Source: Trematomus loennbergii (Eukaryota; Chordata; Actinopteri; Perciformes; Nototheniidae). Taken from it: a stretch of DNA of 64,000 bases. Position numbers and translations under genes: made by a program. Location: assembly GCA_012861695.1 (NCBI GenBank), contig JAAOOA010000060.1, forward strand, positions 4,735,683-4,799,682, given 5' to 3'. Positions 22,684 through 34,296 of the stretch are shown one piece after another; the stretch's first letter is position 1; each line of letters opens with the position of its first letter. Under the pieces are notes generated by a model. The model did not search any database, was not told the origin of the DNA, and saw nothing but the letters and a program-made list of their open reading frames with translations.

Positions 22684-23469
22684 TTGGCTACCAAGCTGTC
22701 CCCATTTCAGTGTGCATACGGGTTCCAACCCCCTCTGTTTCCGGCCCTGGAGAGGGAGGTTACCTGTCCGTCCGTCCAGGCTTTCATCCGTCGCTGTCGC
22801 CAGACCTGGAATCAAGCCCGGATAACACTTGTTCGTTCGGCCAACCGGTACGCCTCCTCTGCCAACCGCCGACGTTCTAAGGCACCCGTCTACCAGGTGG
22901 GCCAAAAGGTATGGCTGTCCACCCAGGATATTCCTTTACGGGTGGAGTCGAAGAAGCTTGTACCGAGGTTCATTGGACCGTTTGAGATTGTAAGGATAAT
23001 CAATCCCGCAGCAGTAAGGCTAAGACTGCCTCGGACTCTGCGGCTCCATCCCACCTTTCATGTTTCCAGGATCAAACCTGTCCGAGAGAGTGCACTGGTC
23101 CCTCCTCCACCACCCCCCCGGATGATTGACGGTGGACCTACTTACACTTTCAATCGACTGCTTTGTTCCCGTCGCAGAGGGAGAGGCGTCCAGTACCTGG
23201 TAGACTGGGAGGGTTACGGCCCTGAGGAGAGGTCTTGGGTTCCAGCTCGTCATGTGTTGGACCCCCGGCTCATCAGAGAGTTCCATCAGCGCAATCCCGA
23301 GCAACCTTCTAAGGCCATCACATCAACGGGCAGAGACTCAGGGAGAGTCTCTCCACATACTGTCAGCTCTTCCGAGGAGGACAGCGAGGGGCCTGCTTCT
23401 GATGAGGACGTCGATTCCCACAGGGGGCAGGAGAAGGAGGCCGAAATAACTTTTTCAGATGAGTACTAA
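22684..23469 (+). CDS. C-terminal part of a Gypsy integrase with chromodomain
   Basis: The open frame of 261 codons starts inside the integrase (the ATG is not a natural start). Residues 7-60 ([15 protein letters not shown]) are the end of the core domain. Residues 75-140 ([32 protein letters not shown]) are the GPY/F-like C-terminal module. Residues 152-210 ([20 protein letters not shown], then LIREFH) are a chromodomain with the aromatic residues usual for chromoviruses. The tail is acidic. It ends about 70 bases before the polypurine tract and 3' LTR. The frame is intact although the upstream integrase is broken and gag, protease and RT are absent here. Confidence 0.85.
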   Translation: MATKLSPFQCAYGFQPPLFPALEREVTCPSVQAFIRRCRQTWNQARITLVRSANRYASSANRRRSKAPVYQVGQKVWLSTQDIPLRVESKKLVPRFIGPFEIVRIINPAAVRLRLPRTLRLHPTFHVSRIKPVRESALVPPPPPPRMIDGGPTYTFNRLLCSRRRGRGVQYLVDWEGYGPEERSWVPARHVLDPRLIREFHQRNPEQPSKAITSTGRDSGRVSPHTVSSSEEDSEGPASDEDVDSHRGQEKEAEITFSDEY

Positions 23470-23540
23470 CCCCACCTCCCACCCTCCTCTGTAGATTAGC
23501 GTTTAGGGACGTCAGGAGCCGTCCATTAAGGGGGGGGTTC

Positions 23541-24022
23541 TGTCACAGTCTGCTCCATCATTCACCAGTAGTTTTCCATTCACCTGTCTCACCTGTTAAC
23601 CACACCTACGTTTTTGCTCACTCTCTTTCTCTACTGCACCCATTAGTTTTACTGCCAGTATTTAAACCCTCACCAGACACACACCCATTGCCAGATCGTA
23701 CTTTGCCTTCATGCTAGTCTTTCACGCGTTTGTTACCAGATTGCCTACCGGTTCCGACCATGCCTGTCCCTGACCTGCCTGCTTTGCCTGTTCCCCGATC
23801 CTGCCTGTCCTTGGACTATCCTGCCTTGCCTGCTCCCTGACCCTCTGCCCGGCCCTGACTCACCTTCTGCCTGCTGTCCTCTGGTTCGTTTGCCTGCACA
23901 TCATCCGGCTGATACTGTTCTGCTGGTATCCCTCTGTTCTGGTATTATTACCAATAAAGTACATTACCAATACTCCTTGGTTTCTCGAGTGCTGCATTTG
24001 GGTCCTTCATAAGATTGTGACA
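23541..24022 (+). repeat. 3' LTR of the Gypsy element, with polypurine tract
   Basis: A polypurine tract (AAGGGGGGGG, 23528-23537) precedes TGTCACAG, and the LTR ends TTGTGACA at 24022. It holds CTGCCTGTCC-type repeats and AATAAAG at 23953. The 5' LTR is missing, so the element is truncated on its left. Confidence 0.8.
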
Positions 24023-24187
24023 GTATGAGAGCTACAACCCAGCTTCTGGTTTTGGGCATGCTGGCTGCGCATCACTCATTCACCAATGGTAATGTTTAGA
24101 TGGATTTTAGGAACTTCCCCTCGATTCTATTGGCTCTAACGGTTCAAAAGTGGTGTCAATCACCAAAATGTACCGATGGGTTCCAGA

Positions 24188-25015
24188 CAGCGACGTGCAG
24201 TCAGGGGAGGCAGAGCTCCGCTACGGGAGCGATGAGAAGTGAGGCAGGGACGTGCTCTGCCTCTCGTAAGCCCACAGTAACTTGCTGGAGCACGGGCACT
24301 AATTTAGCGCGGGCACTTATTTTGGGGTTACTGTGGGGTAAGGTGAGGCACAGATGAGATCTGCCTCACCTCAGAATGCGTCACCCCACAGAAACTGTCT
24401 GGAAAGCGGGCACTAAGCGCATGCCTGTTACCATCTCACTGTAGGTCACCAATGTAATGTTTGTAGATCCCTTTATTACATTTATCCTCGCTATCCATAG
24501 TCTCTAAATAACTTATTTCACATATATATGATATTTAGGCTCGCTGGTCTCATCATACAACGGCAATGAAAAAGCACCAGGGGAGGCAGCCATAACCTCT
24601 GCCGCACTGAAGGGGGCGCACATGAGCCCACAGGTTCTTGTTGCTACTGTAATTCTACGCAGAGACGGTAGATGCAAACAACAAACTAGACTTTTGAAAC
24701 TACAGGAAGATATGGAGGACTTTTACAAAAAAGTAATGGAGATTGTTGTCCAGAAGGATAGCATGGACTTCATCTTCAAGTCAAGGTAAGACCACATTTG
24801 TAATGAAAATGGGATCTTACTAAGAAAGAACAATCCAATATTTAGATTTTGGGTATCCTTTTGTTGAACGGTCTGTTTAAAATGAATCGAAGCATCAGAC
24901 TAAAAAAGCTTTTGAAAATAACCGAATATTTCGATTAAGGTCAAAATATAATATTTGTAAATCTGACTCAGTGAGTCAGTGCCTCACCAGCCATGAACCT
25001 CACCGCACGTCACTG
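24188..25015. mobile_element. hAT-type non-autonomous element
   Basis: The terminal inverted repeats are CAGCGACGTGC and GCACGTCACTG. The target duplication is an exact 8 bp, GTTCCAGA (24180-24187 and 25016-25023). Internally, AGGTGAGGCACAGATGAGATCTGCCTCACCT (24338-24370, described here as a palindrome) can form a hairpin. No transposase. It interrupts the dispersed repeat also found at 15886-16290. Confidence 0.85.
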
Positions 25016-25023
25016 GTTCCAGA

Positions 25024-25980
25024 GATAGGTCAAATCCACCCAAATGACCCCAGAAGTGGTTTTTTTTTCTAAATCTCTCTAAAAAGGTCAAATTTCACTT
25101 GTTTTGTATCAATCTTGATATAGGGTACTTATTATATGTTATAGTTTGGATTCCTAAAGCTTTTTGTCTACTATCCCATCATTCAATGGTTTTCACTATA
25201 AGTAATGTTTTTCTTTGTACGGAAACAAACTATTTTTTTTTTACTATGTTCAATCTGAATTTACTTTAAAATAAAAACATCTATATTGATTCTGACTTTT
25301 CTACATCCAACTCACAGGTTTATCATTGCTTTGAGAAAAAAGATTATTAATTTACCCCTTTTAGAAGTGAAGATATAGTCATTTGTTCTGGGAATGTCAT
25401 TTTCGAGCCTGAGACCTGAAAAACAGGCTTGGGGCTTAACAGGTTAAGGTCAACAACTCCCCATCTAATGTAATCTTTTCCCTAATCTCATCTAATTTGC
25501 TAATAAATAAAGCGGAAAAAGGGAATTTGCTGACGACTCATCGTGCAAGACTCGGATGACGGTGTTGTGTACACAAAAGACGGAACCAATAATATCTCTG
25601 TAATATTCCCCTGCTCTCTGTCACTCTTACAAATGCAAGTTGCAGCATGAGTTTAGATTTGCATGTTTAATGGATATTACATGAGCTGGCTTTGGGACAG
25701 ACTTTTGTTCCTGAAATGATAGTTGAAGGGTTTGTGCGGCTCGACTAAGTTGTAGTGTTTTGTTTGTTCGTGAATCAAAATAAAGAAAAACGGTCTTGTG
25801 CTTTGATGAACTGTTGTCTGTGTCTCTACACTCTCCATATTTGTCACAGTTGTATTTATATCCACCAAGAGCAAACACAACACAGCCTCAGTGTCTACCT
25901 AAAGACTGCAATCTATCTCCGAGTTCAGTTCTCGGGGCTTTCATCACTGTTCACTGGAATGAGTGGTTCTACATGCTGAC
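25024..25980. other. Dispersed-repeat remainder and unassigned sequence
   Basis: 25024-25200 is the inverted copy of the repeat at 16060-16260. From 25220 to 25790 nothing is recognised. 25796-25980 is open in one plus-strand frame that continues, without its start being known, across the hAT that follows. Confidence 0.45.
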
Positions 25981-26883
25981 CAGAGATGGGGTCGTTACTA
26001 AAAAAAAGTAATATATTACATATTACATATTACTTTAAAAAAAAGTAATATATTACACTACTTCGTTACTCTCTACATAAAGTAACTCGTTACTTTACTC
26101 GTTACTTTACTCGCAGGGCCGGCCCGCCCCTCCCTACAGGCAGATCACGCAGACTGCTAAAGTTTCAAATGTTCTCTTTAGTTCAGTTTCCATTGTCGCA
26201 TAAGACTGATCCAGATAGCTCTGACCATGGCTGTCCTCTGTCTCCTGCTATCTGTATTTTGCGCAGTATATCTCTGAACGATGCGATGGTGATTCCACTG
26301 TGCAACATTTCCTCTACTATGAAGGACAAGCCTGTCCATCTCTGCTTTGGTTACTGGTCCTCCAAATTCTAATTTTTGCTGCTTCGGAGTCGGCGGCGGC
26401 GCACTCACAACATCCTCACTCTGGGTTCGGGGTCCTTAGCTATTAGCTTCACCTTAGCATGTGTTCTTTGCAGGTGTTTGTTGAGGTTTGACGTGGTGTT
26501 TACAGCAGTGGATAACAGCTTCTGGCCTGGACACAGTTTGCACCTCACCGTCACATTCCTGTATATTCTTCGGACGAACTCAAAATAATGGGCATACCTC
26601 CACCCCTCGAAAGTTATCGCTGACTCAGCCATGTTTATGCAGCACTGCACGTGGAGATGTGGACGCGCAAGTCGCGCAGATTACGTACATATAAACCTGC
26701 GGCGGAAACCCCTCTTGTCTGTCAGTGTGATTATGACTGATTTTATAAAAGTAACGAAGTAACGCGTGTCAGGGCAATGTTAGTAACTGTAGTGTGATTA
26801 CTGAATTATAAAAGTAACGTGTTACACTACTCCGTTACCGGCAAAAGTAATATTATTACAGTAACGCGTTACACCCAACTCTG
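25981..26883 (-). mobile_element. hAT element with a broken BED-finger transposase start
   Basis: The left end is CAGAGATGGGGTCGTTACT, and the right end is AGTAACGCGTTACACCCAACTCTG shortened here to its last bases CAACTCTG. An exact 8-bp duplication ATGCTGAC flanks it (25973-25980, 26884-26891). Both subterminal regions are packed with GTTACTTT/AAAGTAAC motifs. The minus strand carries the transposase N-terminus. This is an internally deleted, non-autonomous copy. Confidence 0.85.
26178..26650 (-). pseudogene. hAT transposase N-terminus with BED zinc finger, frameshifted
   Basis: 26405-26650 reads a BED-type finger: an aromatic pair (FEFVRRIY), CKLC, then NLNKHLQRTHAKV. A second frame, 26178-26408, continues with TPKQQKLEFGGPVTKAEMD, the linker that follows the finger in this hAT group. 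The overlap of the two frames marks one frameshift. The catalytic core is absent. Confidence 0.7.
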
Positions 26884-26891
26884 ATGCTGAC

Positions 26892-27256
26892 CACACTCAA
26901 CAAGACTCTTCTTTCAAAGGAGTATTCAAAGTCCCCCCCAGCCCTATTGGATGGTCTGACCCTGACTGCGTCCAGCCATGCCGTGAGGAGAGGGAAACCC
27001 CTCAGACGAAGAGCGGGACGGAGCCTATGACTGCTGTTATGACTGCACAGACTGGGATATGTTAGGGAGTCCTGACATGTTATGACATTGATGATCTCTC
27101 TGATGTTGACAATGGTCTTGTTTCTTAATGTGGAGACATAGATGAGATTAAAATCTTTAAACCGAATGTAAGCCACACTAAAAAACTGAAACATTGACTT
27201 TAATTAAATGTATTATGTCAACAGATTTCACGTAACTGTATTAGGTTAGTTGAAAG
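26892..27256. other. Flank of the hAT insertion, no confirmed gene
   Basis: 26892-27029 stays open in the frame that joins 25796-25980 when the hAT and one target duplication are ignored, ending in TGA near 27029. No family is recognised. The remainder up to the retroviral LTR is unassigned. Confidence 0.35.
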
Positions 27257-27551
27257 TGTTAGAAATTAAAATCAAGGTTTTATGGCATAATTTAGTGTAA
27301 ACATTCCGTCAGCTTAAAAGCAGTTTTATTCTGAAAATCCTTCATTTCCGGTTAGCATTAGCATGTGGCTAACGTTTTGAAACCGTGAATTGAAGGTGAA
27401 ATGACATGTGATGTTGTACACTAAACACACTGGGATTAGCACTCATTTATTGACGCTGAATAACGTTTATCAGGGAATGTTTAAATAACCACAGACACCA
27501 GAAGGATGTAATTTAGCAACAAAAAAAGGCAGGAATTGCATTGGACCCCCT
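27257..27551 (+). repeat. Shortened 5' LTR of the endogenous retrovirus
   Basis: It matches 34297-34575 plus the adjoining ATTGCATTGGACCC at 35709-35722, then diverges at a short C run. The CCAAT box, polyadenylation region and TCTAACA end of the 3' LTR are missing, so the promoter-proximal part is deleted. 27552-28780 is leader without a clear coding region, apart from a donor-like AAAGGTGAGA at 27645. Confidence 0.7.
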
Positions 27552-28820
27552 GAGACTGGAGAGAACTGGAAGAGGAGAAGGCTGCATTTTAACTAGCATC
27601 ACACCAGGCTGCAGACAAAGGAGTTTTTTGGCTGGGCCTAAACGAAAGGTGAGACGGTTACCTGTTTAACTAAAAAACGGTCTACATTAGGTGCAAGCGT
27701 TGGTAGTGATTTGTAGATTGATCTGTGGTGTGATAGGTGATTGCGAGTGGTGCGGTTTTGTTTATAGTGTTTCTTCGGTGCCGCCCGATTAATGTGAATA
27801 TTATATAGTATTAAGACCTTTGGGAAGGCACTATATGTGTTCTGTTTTGCAGTGGACTGCGTCCATTCATGTTAGTCTATATGTTTGATGTGTTAAACCG
27901 GTGTAGTCTGGTTTAATAAGGTATATTTTTGTGTGATGTTCTAAGCCGGAAAGATTGTGTACAAGATTGGTATAAGATCAGCTTTTAAGGTCAGCATCTA
28001 TAGAATTTAGAGCTAAGATAAATGAAGATTGTCTTGTTTTGTATTGGAGTTTTTCAAGCAGTGTGGTTTTTATCTGCATCACATGTTTCCATTGTTCCCC
28101 TCCCCTTCCCCCAGAGCATGAGGTTAATGCTATACTGCTAAGCTAGTTAGCTAGCCAGTTGGCATTACTAGGTGGTGAAATAGTTTGAGAAAAGATACAA
28201 CCGGTAACTACTGATTAAATACACAGGGATGGTGTAGATGAACATTGAGAGTAGATTAAGTTGTTTTGTTTTTCATGCTTTTCAAAGAAAGTAATTTGAA
28301 CTTTATTATTTGGGAAAATAAACCGGAAGTAGGTTTATGAACCGGAAGTACTAGTTGATACATTTGAAAGGGGTTAAAAATAAAACAGCTCCCCTAGCGG
28401 ACATAATAAGTATTACAGTTAATACATTCTTCACCACACACAGATAAAGATTACATGTGGTTTCTCTGACTTGAAGTATTGTAGTTAACACATTTTATTA
28501 CATTTGCATAATTTCATAAACTTCATAATACACTGTACACAGTTTACTTGGATTTTCACCATATTCCTATTTTCATATTTCAAAGTCAAAACTATACACT
28601 GTTCATTTTTAAAAATTTCTGATTTTAAAATTTGCATATTTTCAAAATGTTGAATTCGTAAAAAAAATTACCAGATTTCAAAGTTAAGTTCAGATGACAT
28701 AGGATATCTTTATAAATAATACAAAGGTACTATTCAGAGGATTAGTAATTCATTTTTGATAACTTAATAATATTATCCAAGTACTTGTCACCAAAAGACA
28801 CTAAGTTAAGAGCATTCACA

Positions 28821-29647
28821 ATGCCAGGCTCAACTGCAGATATTAAGGAGAGGGTAAACATCTGGTCAGATGCTATGACAGCTCCCAGTAAAAGACAGAA
28901 GACACAGAACCAAGTAGAGGAACTGTTCAAGCAGTGGCAAACGAGAGGATTGATTCCAGCAGATGATCAACCTGGACCAACGGAAGCCCATAGAAAAGCT
29001 GTAGTTGAATATGAGAATGCTGAATACCTACAACAGCAAGAAGCATGGATCAAAGCCGGACGGCCCTCTTGGTATGGACCTGAAAAAATTGCTATGAACA
29101 GAGCTGAAAAAAGAAAAAGGGAGAGTTACAAGACTGGTACTCTATCTGGAAGATGTCCGCCAAGGATTGACAAACAGCTTACATATGGTAGAAGCAGAAG
29201 AATGGAAGAACTCAAAAGAAGAGAGGAAGAAAGACAAAGACAAGAACATGAAGAAAGAAAAAGATGGGAAAAAGAACAAGAAGAGAAACAATTCCGAACT
29301 GGTTACTCTCCTGAAACAACACATTCCGCAGAAGAAAGACGACGGGCAGATGAAGCCCATAATGACATTATGGCAGAAAGAGAAAGGACAGAAGACAAAA
29401 GATTCCAAGACATGATGGCAGACAGACACCAGAGAGAAAGGAGAGAACAAGAACAACAAAGAACTCAAAGATGGGAAGACTCTCAAAGAACACGCCGAAC
29501 AAACTACTCTCCAGACGAACAAAATTACAAAGGACAAGGACACGATGACAGCGACAGTGCACATTCTGTAACCAGCAGACACTCAGTATGTCCGGAAGAC
29601 ACACAGCAACAACAGACAGGGGCACTGTACATAGCGTCATGCCATTG
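28821..29647 (+). pseudogene. Retroviral gag, N-terminal part
   Basis: From the ATG at 28821 the frame is open for 275 codons. The first 140 residues are matrix-like. Residues about 140-240 are a charged Arg/Glu-rich coiled coil (RREEERQRQEHEERKRWEKE), as in some class I gag proteins. The frame then ends in a stop, and capsid sequence resumes in another frame at about 29690. I record this as a broken viral gene and do not reconstruct it. Confidence 0.65.
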
Positions 29648-29689
29648 ATAGCGGCTGGAAGAGGAGATTTGACTACCAACCATGGACTC

Positions 29690-30470
29690 ACAGGGACATG
29701 GAATCATTAGTGGCAAAGCTACCTCCACTCACCCAAGGAGGTCAGAAGTGGGTGAAAGATCTGGAGAAGTACACTGGCCAAGACCACCTGTGCTTGGGAG
29801 ACATGAGGGCACTGCTTAGACGGATAGAAGGAAGACTAGAGGCAAGAGCAGTAGATTCCAAGGCCCAATGCACCAACTCTCCAGATGACACTTCATTCAA
29901 AATATCAGGTCGAGCTATTGGGCTGCTATCCGTCACATCTACCCGACAACACGCAGTTTACATGCCCTCACCAGCCTGAGAAAAGAGCAGGGGGAAGACA
30001 TGCATACCTTCTTGAAGAGATGTGAAGGAGTGTGGGAGGACAGCACGGGAGAACGACATGATCTTTCTCCATCTGTTGAAATGTTGTGGAAGAACGCTGT
30101 CATTAAAGCCCTTCCCCCATCAGTGCAGGCATGCCTGGGAGACGTGGTGGGATTAGACACTAAACCCATTGAAGAATGGAGACAACATCTCATTCACCAC
30201 GATATGAAATACCAGGCAACACAGAGGGAAAATGATGAAGACGACAAAATACTAGCTAGAAGACTCTTGAAGATACAAATAGCTGAGAAAGATACCGAAG
30301 CTAATAAAAACAAGAAATCGACAAAGCAGATGGCCATACTAGCAGAGAAGGCAGGGCGGACACCTCCAACAGTTCAAACTCAGGAAGAACCAGAGAATCA
30401 AATGCAAAACCAACAAAAGAGGAGGAGGAAGTTTCCAAAATGGTGGCTGCTACACATGTGGTCAGACGTC
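29690..30470 (+). pseudogene. Retroviral gag, capsid-like part, frameshifted
   Basis: 29698-29979 reads PPLTQGGQKWVKDLEKYTG and GDMRALLRRIEG, a capsid-start signature seen in fish retroviral gag. The frame shifts near 29920. 30000-30470 then reads DMHTFLKRCEGVWEDSTG and MLWKNAVIKALPPSVQ, the capsid C-terminal region, followed by a basic Lys/Glu stretch. Stops and frame changes make it inactive. Confidence 0.65.
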
Positions 30471-30513
30471 ACATTGGTCCAAAGAATGTCCACAAAACCA
30501 AGTTCAGCAGACA

Positions 30514-30860
30514 CCTGTGTATCTTCCTACCCAAGTACAGCCACAAGCACCGCAGTATCTTCCCACACAATTCCAGCAACAGCAAATACCTGTGTATCTT
30601 CCTACCCAAGTACAGCCACAAGCACCGCAGTATCTTCCCACACAATTCCAGCAACAGCAAATACCTGTGTATCTTCCTACCCAAGTACAGCCACAAGCAC
30701 CACAGTATCTTCACAAAGCAACAGCAAATACCTGTGTATCTTCCTACCCAAGTACAGCCACAAGCACCACAGTATCTTCAACAGCAAACACTGCATATCT
30801 CCTACCCAAGAACAGCCACAAGCACCACAGTATCTTCAACAGCAAACACCTGTGTATCTG
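30514..30860 (+). repeat. Coding minisatellite in gag, 75-bp unit
   Basis: Copies begin CCTGTGTATCTTCC at 30514, 30589 and 30664 (75 bases apart), then at 30731 after a 67-base copy, followed by two shorter, diverged copies. In one frame the unit reads a 25-residue Pro/Gln-rich repeat (LPTQVQPQAPQYLPTQFQQQ). The 67-base copy is not a multiple of three and breaks the frame. Confidence 0.9.
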
Positions 30861-31170
30861 CTTCATATGTGGAGATTGTAGACATTTGGCCAGAGATTGC
30901 CCCACTCAGCAATATCCACCACAATCGAGCACCTCACAATACATAGGAGAACCAGTGTCGGATATTAGAAAAATTGAGGCGGAAGCATATGCCAGGTCCA
31001 TGATGAATATTTCTGTTGGATCAGGTGATTGGGTAAATGTAAAAATCCACAAGATGAAGTCGTTGCAACCTGTATGGAGTGGACCATGGGAAGTTGTAGA
31101 ACGCACTGCAGATGCACTCGGATCAGAGTTAACAAAGGAACATGTTGGCACCTTCTTACAAATTGTGTAG
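30850..31170 (+). pseudogene. Zinc knuckle joined to the integrase C-terminal module
   Basis: One continuous frame reads a CCHC knuckle (CFICGDCRHLARDC) and, about 55 residues later, GDWVNVKIHKMKSLQPVWSG followed by PWEVVER, the SH3-like C-terminal module of a class I integrase. Protease, reverse transcriptase, RNase H and the integrase core are absent between them, so a single in-frame deletion of several kilobases is the simplest explanation. The frame stops at 31168-31170. Confidence 0.75.
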
Positions 31171-34100
31171 CCGTACCGCCACATTACCTGAAACGGCACG
31201 GCAGTTAGAACTGATTTTGAAAAAACTGGTACAAAACAATAAGGAATTGAACATTTTTAGGAACGACAGCACCAGGAGATGAATAAACTCAAGAATCCGT
31301 AGAGTGTAAATACATAGAGAAAAAACACATTTTTACACTCAAACTATTTGCATGTCATAGACAAGGAATTTAGATAATATAAACAAATGTTCACCAAAAG
31401 TAATAAGTATAATAGAAAGTAGACATAGGCCTACACTTGAGTCAATTTACATTACTGTGATCTGATTAGTGTGCTCTGCAGGTTTTTACTATTGTTCAAG
31501 TAACAGTGGGATTTTAAATATTGGAGAAAGTATGGAGATGTTCTTTCGTAGTGTGTGAAATATGTGATGCTTGAAACATGTAAGTATTTCAATTTATAGG
31601 AAGAGTTATGTTGGGTAAATATGTAACAATGGTTGAAATAATTTTTAGAAGTTTTTGGAATAACATTCCAAATATAGTATTCCAATCTAAGTATTGGTTT
31701 CACCATTGTGGCATAGTTATTACCATAGGAGGGCTTTAAGAGGGAAATATGAAATGACTTCTGTTTTTAAATCCTTGATAAAGGAGGGAGTAATTGTTGC
31801 ATGTTCGGACACCCAAGGTTCCACACACTGCTAAAGAGGTTAACGTTGTTTACATAGCAGAGCTACACGGATCCTAGTAATGGTTTGACTCAAGATAATA
31901 GTTATGTACACAAGTTTCTGAAATAGATCTATTAGACATTTTAATACTAATTAGGTGTAAATGAATTGCAGTAGTAGTAGTACTATAAGGAAGTGAGTTT
32001 TGTACCAAGTGTCAGGAAATATGGGAAGCAGAAGTCCCAATGAAAAGTTAATACCATCTTGAAAATCATAGTCGAAATTGTGAATGAATAAGGAATGGCG
32101 CTCCGCATATGACATATTTTTGTAGATAGAGGGTACCCGCCTATGCTGATTTACCTCTGAAAAGACTCTGCAGAGCACGACATGGCCAAAAGACCGAGAC
32201 CAAATACCTTTGACCCTGACTGACAGTGTGACAAAAGCACTGTCAATGACTGACTCTGGGGTGTACCTGACCGAACCTGACTTGACAACCAGACGGTATG
32301 AGTGTGAATGAATGCCGGCATGTGATCAGTGTAACTGCATGATTCTAAAACAATAACTAACCAAGCATGGTTTTGGACTAACATATTATTTTGGAGCTCC
32401 AAGGGAAACGAGAGGTTTCCTAAAAATTCCACAAAAAGGGGAAACCGCACATGTGACCCATTTCTAATCTACTTGATGATATTTTACTCCCACAGGAGTT
32501 GGCAGTTTGCAAATGTAAAACTCAAACTAAAATCTGAAGATTCTGTTTCTTTTAGGACTGAAGGATGGAGAGAAACACTTATTTTCACTGAAGTGTTTAC
32601 TGTGGAAATAATAATAATGGATGTAAAATTGTAAATAATGTTCGCTATGTCCCTAACCAATATTTACCTGAACGTTTTCTTTCCCCTCCCCATTACAGGA
32701 TTTTGTTACACATGAGTTCATGTGTAAAAAGGGGGGAGTGTGTATAAATGTATAATGTATAACGTCAACATGGCTGTAAAATTCACAATTTAATTTTTCT
32801 TTTAGGGATTGAAAGAAACCTTCCCCCAACCCAGATGTTCAAACTGAGCATTGAATGATAGTTTTAGAATTAACCTGCTCCATATCTGGGGATAAGATAC
32901 TGTTTGATGAATGTTGACATGTTTCTAAATATTGATTGCATTTTGAACAGGTAACACAGATGCAGTGGCCAAGGGGCTACTGTGAGAGATGTAATTCCAG
33001 AATAGAATACAGAAGAAGTTGACCTGTGATAATGAAACTATTTTGTAATATTTTAACAGACATTAGAGTAACTGAGGTTTGAAATATAGAAAGAACATAT
33101 TACAGTTAAGTTAAGCTAAAACATAGTAATGTAATGACACAGAATTTAATTTAGACAACATCTTGTAACTAGCCTGGTAAATAGATGTAAAAGCCATGGA
33201 CTTTATTGTTTAGGCTATTATGGGGATATACATTTAATTTAAATTCATAATAGAAAGACATTTGATGACAGTATGTTGGAATTCTGCATTCATTTTTCAG
33301 CTTGATGATAGACAGGTAGAAGCAGTATTGCCAGGTGAAATGGGATTTCTGCACACGATCCAAGCAGAGAATGACGTACCTTACAGGACAGATACACTCA
33401 GGAAACCACACTCTGACAGCATCATGACTTCAGTTGTTTTTGAATCCATAATGAAATTGTATTACATAATGTTAGTGTGTGTCTTATAGTTCATTGTTAT
33501 ATTTAGATTTGAGAAAGATTACAAGGATTTTATTTAGGAATAACACAGATGCTCATCAGACATTTCCGAGCTATTGAAATATGTTATTTAGTTCACCATG
33601 AAGATGTTTTATTTTGTTTGTAACATATGCCAAGTAGTAAGATTCAGATATCAGCAGGTTCTGAATTATTATTCCTCTGTCCCATAACCAACAAGAATGT
33701 GGATGGGGAGAACTATATCTGCTGTAACCAGCAGAGATTCAAATTACACCAGAGACACAGTAACAAGATGACACAGTTAGATAAAAACAGACCGATAGAA
33801 TGGCGCTAACTTAGTTGAAAAAGGGGGTGTATGCAAAAAAAACTGAAGAGGATAAGATTGTTTAAAAAAAAAAAAAGAGTAATATTTAGCTATTTTCAGA
33901 TAGTTTAATCCTTATATTTGTAAAAGAACAAGTGCCTTACACTGAATGTGGTATGAGAACGGTTTCTGTGAAAGGAGGGAGAAAGAAATGTTCAAATACC
34001 AAGCTAATTGCTGCTATTTTGAAAAGTGATATTGAATGTTAAAACTAGAAGTTTAAGCACAAGGGAAAACTGTTATGTTGAAGACCAACCGAAGCATTTT

Positions 34101-34296
34101 TTGTATTTTTGATGACGGTTATTTGAACCATTCCATTTTGATAGTATGTTTTTGATATGAGTTATGTACTATGCAAAGTTATGGCATAATTTAGTCTAAA
34201 ACATACCGTCAGTTTAAAAGCAGTCTTATGAAGCAGATGAAGAACTCATTGATTTCAGTATTGTGTTCACACCTTAAAAGGTGTGAAAGGAGGGAT
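31171..34296 (+). other. Decayed 3' part of the endogenous retrovirus
   Basis: No ORF that can be called envelope or accessory. Polypurine-like runs occur before TG-rich starts at 31784 (AAAGGAGGGAG), 32727 (AAAAAGGGGGGAGTG), 33820 (AAAAAGGGGGTGTATG) and 34286 (GAAAGGAGGGAT, directly before the 3' LTR). 34174-34232 is a diverged partial repeat of the LTR start (TATGGCATAATTTAGTCTAA). Confidence 0.5.

Noticed and set aside
29142..29582. Hydrophobic 146-codon minus-strand ORF resembling a membrane protein
   Set aside because: It is antisense to the Arg/Glu/Lys-rich retroviral gag, where AGA/GAA codons read backwards as Ser/Phe/Leu codons.
32190..32320. Short frame with an immunoglobulin-like TDSGVY motif in the retroviral 3' region
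   Set aside because: It is about 45 codons, lacks a paired cysteine pattern, and stops quickly; too weak to call envelope or an Ig gene.
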